Below, piece by piece: positions 1 to 9,591 of a stretch of DNA of 64,000 nt; positions within the stretch are counted from its first letter, which is position 1, and every line of letters begins with the position of its first letter. Under the pieces are notes generated by a model, which did not search any database, was not told the origin of the DNA, and saw only the letters and a list, made by a program, of their open reading frames with translations. The DNA is taken from NCBI RefSeq assembly GCF_000949385.2, contig NZ_JYKO02000001.1, forward strand, positions 1,760,620-1,824,619. The letters run 5' to 3'. Made by a program: the position numbers and the translations under genes. Source of the stretch: Pseudomonas sp. LFM046 (GTDB lineage Bacteria; Pseudomonadota; Gammaproteobacteria; Pseudomonadales; Pseudomonadaceae).

Positions 1-947
1 CGGGAGGCCAGCCAGTCGGCGGTGCCGCGTTGATGCATCAGGCCGCCGAGGATTTCGCCGACGTCGCGGATCAGGGCGTCGGTGCGCTGGCCGCCGAGGC
101 GTTGGTTGAGGCCGCCGAGGTCATTGACCCGCAGGAGGAGGAGGTAGCCAGCGGCGTTCTGCTCGTTGGGCACCAGCTGGTTGGCCAGGCGGATATCGAA
201 TTGCCGGCGGTTGGCGAGGCCGGTGAGGCTGTCCTGGTAGGCCTCCTCCCGCAGGCGTTCGCTGCGTGCGGCTTCTTCGGCGAAGAGGTTGCGCAGCTTG
301 TCCACCATCTGGTTCATGGCCAGCACCACGCGGCGCAGCTCGGGTGTGCGCGGCACCTTGGGCAGGGCGAGGAATTCCCGCCGGCTGATGGCTTCCGCCT
401 GTTGCACCATGTTGTCCAGCGGGCGCAGCTGGGTGCGCAGCAGCCAGGCGCCCACCAGGGCGCTGATGACCCCGCAAAGCATCAGCCAGGCGAGGCTGCC
501 GATGGCGCTGTCCCACAGCTTGGCGAGGGCGAACTGGGGATGGCTGAACACTTCCACCCGCGCGGCCTGTTGCCAGCCGCGCATGATCAGGGCATCCCCG
601 CCCTGGGGGCGCAGGTTCACGAGGTGGGCGAACCAGGCCGGCACGTTCTCGGTGCTGGCGGTGGTGCGACGCTCGGCGATCAGGCTGCCATCGGGAATGC
701 TTACCACGCGGATACTGGCGAAGTAGCCACTGTCGAAGATGGAGCTGACCATCAGCTCGATCATCGCCGGGTCGTCCACGTGCGGCGTCATCGACAGGCC
801 GAGGGCGGTGGCGGCGTCCTGGGCATGGGAGCGCAGCTGGCTGAGCAACTGCTCGCGTGAGCTTTCCACCCCCGCGAGGAAGCTGCCGGCAAAGGCCAGT
901 GCGAGCAACAGGCAGATGGCCAGGAACAGTTGCTTGAGTAACGACAT
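1..947 (-). CDS. lapD: LapD-like c-di-GMP receptor, N-terminal part (runs off the window)
   Basis: Inner-membrane c-di-GMP receptor expected to hold the periplasmic protease LapG when c-di-GMP is high, so that the surface adhesin is kept. The reading frame opens at an ATG at 947-945, 3 nt after the lapG stop, so the two are surely cotranscribed. Visible: an N-terminal transmembrane helix (about residues 5-25), a periplasmic LapD/MoxY-type domain, a second helix near residues 145-170, a HAMP-like stretch and the start of a GGDEF domain (the conserved DSLTGLANRRQF entry is present). The rest of the GGDEF and the c-di-GMP-binding EAL domain lie beyond base 1. The family call rests on domain order plus the lapG neighbour. 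Confidence 0.9.
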   Translation of the reverse strand, partial: MSLLKQLFLAICLLLALAFAGSFLAGVESSREQLLSQLRSHAQDAATALGLSMTPHVDDPAMIELMVSSIFDSGYFASIRVVSIPDGSLIAERRTTASTENVPAWFAHLVNLRPQGGDALIMRGWQQAARVEVFSHPQFALAKLWDSAIGSLAWLMLCGVISALVGAWLLRTQLRPLDNMVQQAEAISRREFLALPKVPRTPELRRVVLAMNQMVDKLRNLFAEEAARSERLREEAYQDSLTGLANRRQFDIRLANQLVPNEQNAAGYLLLLRVNDLGGLNQRLGGQRTDALIRDVGEILGGLMHQRGTADWLAS

Positions 948-950
948 GGG

Positions 951-1646
951 CTAACCCTCTCCAATGGCGAAGCCTTCGGCTCTCATCTTTTTCAGCAGGT
1001 CCTGCCAGCGCGACAGTTTCTTGGTGTCACCCGCCCGCTTGCTGCCGGTATAGAGCCCCTCGGCGTTGAAGGCGTAAACCGGCAGCAGGTCGGTGCGCTG
1101 GGAGGCGGGGCGGATTTCGCCGATCAGGTTGTCCAGCACCAGGGGATCGGCGGTGGGGCTCTTGTAGTAGGTGAGCACCATGTGGGCCTGGTTCTGGCGC
1201 AGGGCCTTGACGTAGGTGATGCGCAGCTTTTCGGCGGGAATGCCGAGGCGGCGCAGGGTGAAGTATTTGGCGATGGCGTAGTCTTCGCAGTCACCCGCCC
1301 CCTTGATCAGCGCTTCCACCGGGGTGGCCCAGTAGTCGTTATCGCGCCAGGTGCGGATGTCGTCGGTAAAGCGGATCTGGCGATTGAAGAAGCGGTTCAC
1401 CGCGCTCAGCTTCTCGGCTTCGGGGAGTTCGATGCTGGCCTGGATCAGTTCGCTCCAGGCGAGGATGCGCGCCTTGGCGGGGCCCAGGTTGCCGTAGCGC
1501 TGCTCGGCATTCTGGATGATCAGGTCGAAGTCCCAGTTGGCCAGGACACTGGCGAGGCACAGCAGCAGGCCGACGAGCAGGCAGCCGCCTCGCCAAGCCA
1601 GCCACGAGGGGCGTCGCAGTCCCTTTGCCAACCTCCCTTGCCCCAT
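951..1646 (-). CDS. lapG: LapG periplasmic cysteine protease
   Basis: Calcium-dependent bacterial transglutaminase-like cysteine protease that clips the N terminus of large LapA-type adhesins and triggers biofilm dispersal; it is restrained by LapD. The catalytic triad is visible as Cys in GDCEDYA, His in QAHMVL and Asp in LVLDNL (residues 120, 155 and 172 from the chosen start), with acidic residues around the Cys as in the calcium site. A hydrophobic N-terminal signal segment precedes it. The frame is open to a TTG at 1664, but the ATG at 1646 is preferred because GGAGAGAAGG lies just upstream. The adhesin and its type I exporter are not in this window. Confidence 0.92.
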   Translation of the reverse strand: MGQGRLAKGLRRPSWLAWRGGCLLVGLLLCLASVLANWDFDLIIQNAEQRYGNLGPAKARILAWSELIQASIELPEAEKLSAVNRFFNRQIRFTDDIRTWRDNDYWATPVEALIKGAGDCEDYAIAKYFTLRRLGIPAEKLRITYVKALRQNQAHMVLTYYKSPTADPLVLDNLIGEIRPASQRTDLLPVYAFNAEGLYTGSKRAGDTKKLSRWQDLLKKMRAEGFAIGEG

Positions 1647-1718
1647 CAGCCTTCTCTCCCCCAAGGATGCACAGAGTCTAGGCAGGACTTGGCGGATTTG
1701 CCGGGGGTTTTCCCGGTT

Positions 1719-2120
1719 TCAGTGGGTGCGCAGGGTCTTCTGGCGAAGGATGTAGATGCTGACCAGCACGGCACTGGTGAGCATGAAGCCGCGCGCCCAG
1801 GGTAGGGGCACGAGGAAGCAGGAGAGGGTGATGCTGGCCCACATCAGCACCAGGGCGTACACCTTGCCCTTGAGCGGGATGCCCTGGCCTTCCAGGTAGT
1901 CGCGGATCCAGGGGCCGAGCCTGGGGTGCTCCACCAGCCAGACATAGAAACGTCGCGAGCTGCGCACGAAGCAGGCCGCGGCGAGCAGCAGGAAGGGCGT
2001 GGTGGGCAGTACTGGTACGAAAATGCCGATCACGCCCAGGGCGACACTGAGCCAGCCAATGATCAGGAGAACCATGCGCAGCGCCGGGTGGCGCTGCTGC
2101 TGGATGTCGCTGTGCGCCAT
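1719..2120 (-). CDS. DUF454 (YbaN-like) inner-membrane protein
   Basis: Small membrane protein of 133 residues with about four hydrophobic segments and the DUF454 signature (conserved GIFVPVLPTTPFLLL, then a paired-Arg stretch with a hydrophobic/Pro-rich follow-up). The family has no settled function. It begins 12 nt after the stop of the YecA-family gene on the same strand, suggesting a two-gene unit. The ribosome binding site is weak, so translation may depend on the upstream gene. Confidence 0.85.
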   Translation of the reverse strand: MAHSDIQQQRHPALRMVLLIIGWLSVALGVIGIFVPVLPTTPFLLLAAACFVRSSRRFYVWLVEHPRLGPWIRDYLEGQGIPLKGKVYALVLMWASITLSCFLVPLPWARGFMLTSAVLVSIYILRQKTLRTH

Positions 2121-2132
2121 GCGCGCGGTGCC

Positions 2133-2720
2133 TTAGTGGTGGCGGGGCTTGAGCAGGGCGGGTTTTTCTTCCGGGGCGTTGCAGAGCAGGAAGAGGGCGG
2201 TCAGCAGCTCGGGGATCTGCTCGATCATTTCGTCCACCAGGTTGCGATCCTTGGCGATCTCGGCGAACTCGGGCTGTTCGTCGAACAGGCCGGAACCCAC
2301 CATGATCGGCAGCAGCAGCTCGCTGACTTCTTCCTCGGCGTTCTCGAACCAGGTTTCCTCGCGCAGGAAGACACCTTCCATGAAGCCGATGCACCAGCCG
2401 CGCAGGTCGGAATCGTCCGGCTCGTCACCCAGGTCCAGGTCGCAGGGCATTTCCGGATCTTCGTCGCTGGCCAGTTGCCGGGCGATGTGCGCCTTGAGGG
2501 CCAGCAGGGTAGTTTCGATTTCCTCGCGCTCGGCGTCGCTGCGGTAGTGCGGCGGTTCGGCGAACAGGGCGTCGATCCACTCGCGCTCGGGCACCTGGTC
2601 CGGGCAGATCGACAGGGCGGTCAGGTAGCCGTGGGTGGCCACGTAGTCCAGAGCCTCCTCGTGCAGGTCATCGGCGTCGAGAAAGGCTTGCAGGCGGGAC
2701 AGTTGCTCAGCGAAGGACAT
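2133..2720 (-). CDS. YecA/UPF0149 family protein
   Basis: Acidic 195-residue protein with the YecA/UPF0149 fold: conserved FLDADDLHEEALDYVATHGYLTAL at the N terminus (residues about 12-35) and the RGWCIGFMEGV motif in the middle. It lacks the C-terminal SEC-C zinc motif found in longer family members, so it is the short form. Function is unknown. It is divergent from recQ across a 137-bp gap. Confidence 0.85.
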   Translation of the reverse strand: MSFAEQLSRLQAFLDADDLHEEALDYVATHGYLTALSICPDQVPEREWIDALFAEPPHYRSDAEREEIETTLLALKAHIARQLASDEDPEMPCDLDLGDEPDDSDLRGWCIGFMEGVFLREETWFENAEEEVSELLLPIMVGSGLFDEQPEFAEIAKDRNLVDEMIEQIPELLTALFLLCNAPEEKPALLKPRHH

Positions 2721-2827
2721 CGTGGGACTACCTTGAGGAATAAACGACGCTGAATTCTAGTCGAGTGCGAGGGCTGCGGCAAAAGGCACGGCCGATAGGC
2801 GAGGGCAATTTGCCGGAGCGGCTGACG

Positions 2828-2833
2828 TATAAT
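2828..2833 (+). promoter_or_regulatory. Candidate -10 element for recQ
   Basis: A perfect TATAAT lies 24 bp before the recQ start codon. No good -35 is present at 16-18 bp, and a TTGCCG at 2809 is only 13 bp away, so the assignment is tentative. It would give a very short leader. Confidence 0.4.
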
Positions 2834-2857
2834 GCGCGGCTTGCTCCGGAGACCCCC

Positions 2858-4981
2858 ATGCTCGACCAGGCACTGCGCATCCTCAAAGACGTATTCGGCT
2901 ACGACGCTTTCCGCGGTAATCAGGCCGCGATCATCCAGCGCGTGGCCTCCGGGGGCGATGCCCTGGTGCTGATGCCCACCGGCGGTGGCAAGTCCCTCTG
3001 CTACCAGGTGCCGGCGCTGCTGCGCGATGGGCTGACGGTGGTGGTCTCGCCGCTGATCGCCCTGATGGAAGACCAGGTCGCCACCCTGGACGAACTGGGC
3101 GTGCCGGCCGTTGCGCTGAATTCCACGCTGTCTCCCGAGGCCCAGCGGGATATCGCCGATCGTCTGCGCGGGGGGGAGATCAAGCTGCTCTACCTCGCAC
3201 CCGAGCGCCTGGTTCAGCCACGCATGCTGGCATTCCTGCAGCGCCTGCCCATCGGCCTGTTCGCCATTGACGAAGCCCACTGCGTGTCCCAGTGGGGGCA
3301 CGATTTCCGTCCCGAATACCTGCAGCTGGGCCAACTGGCCGAGCTGTTCCCCAGTGTGCCGCGCATGGCGTTGACCGCGACGGCCGATATGCGTACTCGC
3401 GAGGAGATGGTTCAGCGCCTGCATTTGCAGAATGCCGAGCGTTTCCTCTCCAGCTTCGACCGGCCGAACATTTTCTACCGCATCGTCGCCAAGGATCAGC
3501 CGCGCAAGCAGCTCCTGGGGTTCCTCGCCGAGCGCCGCGGGGATGCCGGCATCGTCTACTGCATGTCGCGCAAGAAGGTGGAGGAGGTGGCGTCCTTCCT
3601 CTCCGAGCAGGGATTCCCGGCGCTGCCGTACCACGCGGGCCTGTCCAACGACCTGCGGGCGTACCACCAGAAGCGCTTCCTCAATGAGGAAGGGCTGATC
3701 ATGGTCGCCACCATTGCCTTCGGCATGGGCATCGACAAGCCCAACGTGCGTTTCGTCGCTCACCTGGACCTGCCCAAGTCCCTCGAAGCCTATTACCAGG
3801 AGACAGGCCGCGCTGGCCGTGATGGCCTGCCGGCGGATGCCTGGATGGCCTACGGCCTGCAGGATGTGCTGCTGCTCAAGCAGATGCTGAGCAACTCCGA
3901 GGGCGACGAACGCCACAAGCGCATCGAGCAGCACAAGCTGGACGCCATGCTCTCCCTCTGCGAGGAGACCCGCTGCCGTCGCCAGACCCTGCTGGCCTAT
4001 TTCGACGAGGAACTGCCCCAGCCCTGCGGTCATTGCGATATCTGCACCGACGGCGTGCAGACCTGGGATGCCACCGAGCCGGCGCGCCTGGCGCTGTCGG
4101 CCATCTACCGCAGCGGCCAGCGCTATGGCGTTGGCCATCTGGTGGATGTGCTGTTGGGGCGCGACAACGAAAAGGCGCGCTCCGCGGGTCATCAGCACCT
4201 GTCGGTGTTCGGTGCCGGCAAGAATCTATCGGAAGGCGAGTGGCGCACTCTCTACCGCCAGCTGGTCGCGCGCGGCTTGGCGGACGTTGACCTGGAAGTC
4301 TTCGGCGGCTTGCGCCTGACCGAAACCTGTCGCCCGCTGCTGCGGGGCGAAGTGAGCCTGGAGCTGCGCCGTGATCTGTCCACCAAGGCGCCCAAGCCGG
4401 CTGCCAGCGCAGCCAGCCAACTGGTACGAAGCGAGGAGCGCGAGCAGTGGGAAGCCCTGCGGGCACTGCGTCGCAAGCTGGCGGAAGAGCACAGCGTGCC
4501 GCCCTACGTCATCTTCCCCGACGCCACACTGCTGGAAATGCTCCGCAGCCAACCCCGCAGCCTGGCCGAGATGGCGCGGGTCAGCGGTGTGGGCGCGCGC
4601 AAGCTCGACCGCTATGGCGAGGCCTTCCTCGAAGTGCTCAATGGCGCAGGGGAGGCCCCGCGCGCGGTTACTGACCTGCGCCACGAACTGGTCAGCCTGG
4701 CCCGTGCCGGCATGACGCCGGCGCAGATCGCCCGCCAGCTGAATTGCAGCGAGAAGAACGTTTACAGCCTGCTGGCCGAAACCATTGCCGGCCAGCAACT
4801 GAGCCTGGAACAGGCCCTGGATCTGCCCGAGGACCTGTTGGGTGAGATTCAGGACGCCTTCCTCGACGGTGAAGGCGAGCTGCCGCCGGTGGCGGAAATC
4901 GCCGAGCTCTTCGCCGGCCGCGTTCCTGATGGCGTCCTGCACTGCGTGCGCGCCGCCCTGCAGGCAGAGTTCGAAGCCTGA
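2858..4981 (+). CDS. recQ: ATP-dependent DNA helicase RecQ
   Basis: 3'-5' superfamily 2 helicase of recombination repair, 707 residues, normal for Pseudomonas RecQ. Motif I ([10 protein letters not shown]), motif II (DEAHC) and motif VI ([10 protein letters not shown]) are all intact. A zinc-binding RQC region follows ([10 protein letters not shown] then [10 protein letters not shown]), and the C-terminal HRDC domain is present ([11 protein letters not shown] about residue 550) with a helical tail. The frame is open further upstream, but the ATG at 2858 matches the usual N terminus [15 protein letters not shown] and sits behind CCGGAG. In P. aeruginosa recQ also precedes hsbD, matching the order here. 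Confidence 0.95.
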   Translation: MLDQALRILKDVFGYDAFRGNQAAIIQRVASGGDALVLMPTGGGKSLCYQVPALLRDGLTVVVSPLIALMEDQVATLDELGVPAVALNSTLSPEAQRDIADRLRGGEIKLLYLAPERLVQPRMLAFLQRLPIGLFAIDEAHCVSQWGHDFRPEYLQLGQLAELFPSVPRMALTATADMRTREEMVQRLHLQNAERFLSSFDRPNIFYRIVAKDQPRKQLLGFLAERRGDAGIVYCMSRKKVEEVASFLSEQGFPALPYHAGLSNDLRAYHQKRFLNEEGLIMVATIAFGMGIDKPNVRFVAHLDLPKSLEAYYQETGRAGRDGLPADAWMAYGLQDVLLLKQMLSNSEGDERHKRIEQHKLDAMLSLCEETRCRRQTLLAYFDEELPQPCGHCDICTDGVQTWDATEPARLALSAIYRSGQRYGVGHLVDVLLGRDNEKARSAGHQHLSVFGAGKNLSEGEWRTLYRQLVARGLADVDLEVFGGLRLTETCRPLLRGEVSLELRRDLSTKAPKPAASAASQLVRSEEREQWEALRALRRKLAEEHSVPPYVIFPDATLLEMLRSQPRSLAEMARVSGVGARKLDRYGEAFLEVLNGAGEAPRAVTDLRHELVSLARAGMTPAQIARQLNCSEKNVYSLLAETIAGQQLSLEQALDLPEDLLGEIQDAFLDGEGELPPVAEIAELFAGRVPDGVLHCVRAALQAEFEA

Positions 4982-5125
4982 CCGCCGGCGCGTCGCGCGC
5001 CCTCGAGGATGGAGGCCGAATGCGGATGCGGGCTGTCGGAAATATGACGGGGCAAAACGACGAACTTGTGACGTGCTTCTCTAGCGGCTAATGTGCGTCG
5101 GAGGCCTCCGACAGAAGAGGTAGAC

Positions 5126-6301
5126 GTGCCCTACAACAATAATGCCGCATGGCTGAATGACGCGCGCCCCAGTCCGTACGCTGACCAGTTGGTCCTGGGA
5201 TTCCGTCATTTGCGATTTACGCGTTCCCTGGAGCGCGAATACCGCAGCTATTTCCTCGAAGAGAATTTCGATCTCAAGCGCATCGCCCTCAGCGTGGGTC
5301 TGCTGATCTGGGTGGCGTTTGCCGTGCTCGATTTCTACCTGATCAGCAGCGACGCCCGCTGGGGAATGCTCGCTGTACGGATCGGCGTGCTGGGGCTGCT
5401 GCTGGTGTGTGGCGTGCTCATGGTCCAGCGCCGCCACCGCCACCTGCTGGCGCCCCTGAGCCTGGTCTGCATCGGTGCCCTCGGCATAGGCGCCGGGGCG
5501 GTGGTGGCCATCGCCCATCGCAGTGACCCCTCGTTCCCCTATGAAGGGTTGTTGCTGGTGTGCATGGCGGCCTACTTCCTGGTGGGGCTGCGCCTGGTGG
5601 AAGCGCTGGGTGTTTCACTGGTGATACTGCTGGCCTATGTGGGCCTGGAACTCTGGGCCGGGCTGCCCTGGCCGCGCCTGGTCAGCAATCTGCTGTTCCT
5701 GTTGTTCGGCAATCTGGCCGGGGCCGTTGGCTGTTACCTGCTGGAGTTCAAGTCCCGCGAGCATTTCCTCATCAGCCACCTGATGCGCGTCCTGGCCGAC
5801 CACGACAGCCTTACCGGCCTCTACAACCGACGCAGTTTCAATCGTCAGCTGGAACGGTTGTGGCGCCAGGCCCAGCGTGAGCAGCATGGCCTGGCGCTGC
5901 TGCTCTGCGACGTGGACCACTTCAAGGCCTACAACGACCGCTATGGCCACCAGGCTGGCGACCAGGCGCTCCAGCAAGTGGCCCGGGTGCTGGAGGAAAC
6001 CGCCCGGCGTCCCCTCGATATGGCGGTTCGCCTGGGGGGCGAGGAATTTGCCGTGCTGCTCTATGGCATCAGCGAATCGGAAGCCCGTATGTGCGCCGAA
6101 AGACTGCGTGCCGCGCTGGAAAACCAGGCCATCAGCCACGAGGCTTCGCCCACCGCGCCGGTGCTGACCATGTCCATCGGCGTCGCCTGCGTGCATCCGC
6201 TACCGGGCATGCCGCTGGCCAAGCTCTATGAGTTGTATGAGCACGCGGATCGCGCCCTGTACGAGGGCAAGGCGTTCGGACGCAATCGGGTGGTGGCCTA
6301 G
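5126..6301 (+). CDS. hsbD: Membrane diguanylate cyclase (HsbD-like)
   Basis: Makes c-di-GMP from two GTP. About six transmembrane segments fill residues 50-205, followed by a GGDEF domain with an intact GGEEF active site (residues 304-308) and an RxxD inhibitory site (RPLD) exactly five residues before it, so it should be active and product-inhibited. The start is taken as GTG 5126 because AGAGG sits 6 nt upstream; the frame also opens at a GTG at 5093. The order recQ, this gene, DUF2804, MarR, FimV-like matches P. aeruginosa PA3344-PA3340 as remembered, where PA3343 is HsbD of the HptB pathway. The symbol rests on that synteny. Confidence 0.82.
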   Translation: MPYNNNAAWLNDARPSPYADQLVLGFRHLRFTRSLEREYRSYFLEENFDLKRIALSVGLLIWVAFAVLDFYLISSDARWGMLAVRIGVLGLLLVCGVLMVQRRHRHLLAPLSLVCIGALGIGAGAVVAIAHRSDPSFPYEGLLLVCMAAYFLVGLRLVEALGVSLVILLAYVGLELWAGLPWPRLVSNLLFLLFGNLAGAVGCYLLEFKSREHFLISHLMRVLADHDSLTGLYNRRSFNRQLERLWRQAQREQHGLALLLCDVDHFKAYNDRYGHQAGDQALQQVARVLEETARRPLDMAVRLGGEEFAVLLYGISESEARMCAERLRAALENQAISHEASPTAPVLTMSIGVACVHPLPGMPLAKLYELYEHADRALYEGKAFGRNRVVA

Positions 6302-6388
6302 TTCGTCGCTCCAGATGGCGCACACCGTGACTGTCCGGCACGGAGGCCGGTGCTAGCATCGCGGCTTTTCCCGCCACGAGCTCTGCGC

Positions 6389-7405
6389 ATGGATAAGCTG
6401 ATCCAGCCCGACGGCCAGCCCCACTACGGCATCTTTCCCGCCGCGCCGGGCCACATCAATTACCGCGACTTCGATTTCCGCTCACCCATGGGGCGTCGCC
6501 TTGGCGCGCTGGCGAAATGGCGGCGCTTCCACCAGTTTCAGTACTTCGGCCTGCTCAGCGACGAACTGATCGGAGGCTGCGCCCTGGCCAACCTGAGCCT
6601 GGTGGGGGTGGGTTTCGTCTACCTCTTCCATCCCAGCAGCGGGCGCATGATCGAGCGCCAGTTCAAACTGCCTCTGGGATTTGGCACCAGGTTCTCCCAG
6701 ACCCCGGATGACGGCGTCTGCGAACTGCGCCAGGGCGGCAATCTGCTGCGCCTCGAGAACCATGCCGCCACCCGGGAAAAGCGCCTGCTGGTGGAGCTGG
6801 ACGACGGCACGCGCATCGATGCCTGCTTCAGCGAGCGGGAACCGGCCTTCCAGCCCATGTGCATCTGCACGCCGACGGCGGTGAACGGCTGGGTCTATGC
6901 GCAGAAGGTCGCGGGTGTCGCCTGCCGAGGTGAAGTGAGGAGCGAGCTGGGGAATTTCGACCTCGGCCAGATAGGCGCCTTCGCCCATCACGACTGGTCC
7001 GCTGGCTACATGCGGCCGGAAACCAACTGGAACTGGGCGTGTCTGTCCGGCCTCGCCGATGGGCGGCGGGTAGGCCTGAACCTGTCCTGTGGGGTGAACG
7101 AGACCAGCTTCACCGAGAACTGCTTCTGGCTGGACGGCGAATTGCTCAAGGTGGACAGCGTGCGCTTCGAGTTCGATCGCGATCGGCCGCTGCATACCTG
7201 GACCATCACGTCCCAGGACGGCCAGGTGGCGCTGACCTTCGAAGGCGAGGGCCTGCATCAGGAGCGTCTGAACCTTGGTGTCATCGCCAGCAATTTCAAA
7301 CAGGTATTCGGACGGTTTTGCGGCGAATTGCGGCCGTTTGGGCGTCCTCCAGTCGTGATCGACGAGATGTGGGGCTTCGTCGAGGACCAGTATGTGAAGT
7401 GGTAA
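6389..7405 (+). CDS. DUF2804 domain protein
   Basis: A 338-residue soluble protein of the DUF2804 family, with the typical opening (QPHYGIFPAAPGHINYRDFDFRSPMG) and a C-terminal MWGFVEDQYVKW segment. No signal peptide or membrane helix is seen. No biochemical function is established for the family. The ATG at 6389 is preferred over an upstream in-frame one at 6350 because it begins the conserved region. It lies on the same strand as the diguanylate cyclase but 87 bp away. Confidence 0.8.
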   Translation: MDKLIQPDGQPHYGIFPAAPGHINYRDFDFRSPMGRRLGALAKWRRFHQFQYFGLLSDELIGGCALANLSLVGVGFVYLFHPSSGRMIERQFKLPLGFGTRFSQTPDDGVCELRQGGNLLRLENHAATREKRLLVELDDGTRIDACFSEREPAFQPMCICTPTAVNGWVYAQKVAGVACRGEVRSELGNFDLGQIGAFAHHDWSAGYMRPETNWNWACLSGLADGRRVGLNLSCGVNETSFTENCFWLDGELLKVDSVRFEFDRDRPLHTWTITSQDGQVALTFEGEGLHQERLNLGVIASNFKQVFGRFCGELRPFGRPPVVIDEMWGFVEDQYVKW

Positions 7406-7440
7406 GACAGAGGGGGCTTGCTCGCGGCAATCGGCTATGA

Positions 7441-7452
7441 TTAGCTGGCTAA
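7441..7452. promoter_or_regulatory. Palindrome upstream of the MarR gene, candidate operator
   Basis: TTAGC-TG-GCTAA is an inverted repeat with 5-bp arms, ending 30 bp before the MarR start and followed by AT-rich sequence containing TAGTAT (7457-7462), a possible -10. Its position in the promoter of a MarR-MFS pair fits autorepression. Confidence 0.45.
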
Positions 7453-7482
7453 TAATTAGTATAAGAAGTCCGAGTCATTCCG

Positions 7483-7917
7483 ATGTCTTACCCCGATCAA
7501 CACCGTTTCGCGATGCAGCTCGCGCAGATGTCACGCGCGTGGCGTGCCGAACTTGACCGCCGCCTTGCCGGCATGGGCCTTTCCCAGGCTCGCTGGCTGG
7601 TGCTGCTGCACCTCTCCCGTTTCAGTGAACTGCCCACCCAGCGTGAGCTGGCCAAGAGTGTCGGTGTCGAAGGTCCGACCCTGGCGCGCCTGCTGGACAG
7701 TCTGGAAGCCCAGGGCCTGATCCAGCGCATGGCGGTGGCTGAGGATCGCCGGGCGAAGAAGATCTCCCTGTGCCCGCCGGCCCGTCCGCTGATCGAGAAG
7801 ATCGAAGCCATTTCCAGTCAGTTGCGCCAGGAACTCTTCGCCGGCATTGACGACGAGGAGCTGCGCCACTGCCAACAGGTCCACGCGCGGATACTGGCGA
7901 ACCTGGACCGGCTCTGA
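7483..7917 (+). CDS. MarR family transcriptional regulator
   Basis: A 144-residue winged-helix regulator. The MarR fold is visible: N-terminal dimerization helices, recognition-helix region RELAKSVGVEGPTLARLLDSLEAQGLI (about residues 52-78) and the wing EDRRAKKISLCP. It probably senses a phenolic or lipophilic compound and represses its own promoter and the overlapping exporter gene. The stop TGA shares its last base with the ATG of the next gene, indicating translational coupling. A MarR gene occupies the same place in P. aeruginosa (PA3341 from memory). Confidence 0.9.
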   Translation: MSYPDQHRFAMQLAQMSRAWRAELDRRLAGMGLSQARWLVLLHLSRFSELPTQRELAKSVGVEGPTLARLLDSLEAQGLIQRMAVAEDRRAKKISLCPPARPLIEKIEAISSQLRQELFAGIDDEELRHCQQVHARILANLDRL

Positions 7918-9320
7918 TGGGGCAGGACCTGGAAGCGCTGCACGGGCGCTTCGGCGCCCGCTATCCGCAATGGCTGCTGGGCCTGTTGATGCTCGGCAGC
8001 ATGGCGATGATCCTTGCCTCCACCAGCATCAACGTCGCATTGCCGGCGATCATGGCCGACTTCCACGTTGGACGGCCGCTGGCGCAATGGCTTTCCACCG
8101 GGTTCCTCGCGGCCATGACGGCCGGTCTGCTGCTGGCTGCATGGTGCCAGGCGCGACTGGGGGCGCGGCGTACCGTGCAGCTCGGTCTGGGTTTGTTCAG
8201 CCTGGCGTCGCTTCTGGCACTGGTGGCGAGCTCCGCCTGGCAATTGATCGCCCTGCGCATCCTCATGGGGGCCTGCGCCGGCATCATCCAGCCCCTGGCC
8301 ATGGTGCTGATCTTCCGCGTCTACTCCGACGGCGGGCGAGGCATGGCCCTGGGCATCTATGGGCTGGGCATCATGGTGGCGCCGACCCTGGGGCCGACCG
8401 TAGGTGGCTTCCTGATCGACCATTTCGGCTGGGGAGCGGTGTTCTGGCTGCCGCTACCCTTGTGCCTGCTGGCACTGCTGGGCGCCCAGTGGCTGATGCC
8501 CAGCGACCGTAACCGCAGCACCCCCGGCGTCGACTTGCCGGCCTTCGCCATGCTGAGCATCGCGCTCTTCGCCGTGCTGGGCGCTCTGGCGGAGGCGCAG
8601 CGCTTCGGCTGGCTAGCCCCGAGCGCCTGGATACCGGGGCTGCTCGGCCTGGCCAGTGCTGCCGCGTTCCTGCGCCGCAGCCGGACCTCTGCGAGGCCCC
8701 TGTTACCGTTGCCGCTCTGGCGTCATGCGGCGTTCCGCAAGGCCAGCTGGGTCGCCCTGGTGCTGGGCCTGGGACTCTACGGTTCTACCTACCTGATCCC
8801 GCTGTACCTGCAAACAGTCGAAGGCTACAGCGCTGGCGAAGCGGGGCTCCTGCTACTGCCGGCTGGCGTGGTGCTGGGTCTGGCGTCGTTCCTGGGGGGC
8901 TGGGCCAGTGATCGGCTGTCGGCAGCGTCGATGCTGGTTGTCGGTCTGCTGGTCTTTGCCTTGTCCTCGGCGGCCCTGGGGATGGCGGGGACGGGCGCGT
9001 CATTCCTGGCGCTTTGTGGCTGGACCTGCGTCGGCCGCCTGGGGCTCGGCTTGCTGCTACCGGCGATGAGTACCGGAGCCCTGGACGTTCTCAACCCGGA
9101 TGAGCTGGCCCTGGGAGCAGGCGCCATCACGTTCGTGCGCCAATTGGGTGGTGCCTTCGGGGTCAATCTGCTGACCTTCTTCCTCGAGTGGCGTCACGCC
9201 GCCGCCGGAGGTGACGCGGCGGCCGAATTCCTGGCCTTCGAGCAGAGTTTCTGGCTGGTTGCGCTACTCTTCCTGATGGCCGTTATTCCGGCCCGGGGCG
9301 TGCGTCCTGCAAGGACTTGA
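7917..9320 (+). CDS. MFS multidrug exporter, DHA2 (EmrB/QacA) type
   Basis: Proton-driven inner-membrane exporter of 467 residues, about 14 hydrophobic segments. The DHA2 features are clear: STSINVALPAIMADF in TM1, then QWLSTGFLAA, RILMGACAGIIQPLAM in TM4 and the motif-C-like GLGIMVAPTLGPTVGGFL in TM5. Substrate cannot be read from sequence. It overlaps the MarR gene by one base, so it is likely the regulated target. No membrane-fusion (EmrA) partner is next to it. Confidence 0.9.
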   Translation: MGQDLEALHGRFGARYPQWLLGLLMLGSMAMILASTSINVALPAIMADFHVGRPLAQWLSTGFLAAMTAGLLLAAWCQARLGARRTVQLGLGLFSLASLLALVASSAWQLIALRILMGACAGIIQPLAMVLIFRVYSDGGRGMALGIYGLGIMVAPTLGPTVGGFLIDHFGWGAVFWLPLPLCLLALLGAQWLMPSDRNRSTPGVDLPAFAMLSIALFAVLGALAEAQRFGWLAPSAWIPGLLGLASAAAFLRRSRTSARPLLPLPLWRHAAFRKASWVALVLGLGLYGSTYLIPLYLQTVEGYSAGEAGLLLLPAGVVLGLASFLGGWASDRLSAASMLVVGLLVFALSSAALGMAGTGASFLALCGWTCVGRLGLGLLLPAMSTGALDVLNPDELALGAGAITFVRQLGGAFGVNLLTFFLEWRHAAAGGDAAAEFLAFEQSFWLVALLFLMAVIPARGVRPART

Positions 9321-9591
9321 GCGTGCAAATCGCACGATGAAAAATTTGTCAAGTCCCTAGCGAAATCTTTCCTATAGTGGAGTAAGCTACACAGCAAGTT
9401 TGTGGCCAGCTGCCATTATGGCGGATGAGGGAGCAGGAAGCCCGCCATTACTGATCTGCAGTGGGATGGATAAGGAGTGACGTCCCACTATCATCGCGGT
9501 TTTTAGGTCAACGCATTTCGCGTCGTTTCAAGGGTGCCCGGACGTGGCATCAGAAGCGTGGAACGTGAGTGCGATTGACTGGGGAGGACAT

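Noticed and set aside
2621-4198. Long minus-strand frame over recQ
   Set aside because: It lies opposite the well-conserved RecQ coding sequence and has a low-complexity composition typical of shadows in high-GC DNA.
9346-9378. TTGTCA ... TATAGT as FimV-like promoter
   Set aside because: The spacer is 21 bp, too long for a convincing sigma-70 promoter.
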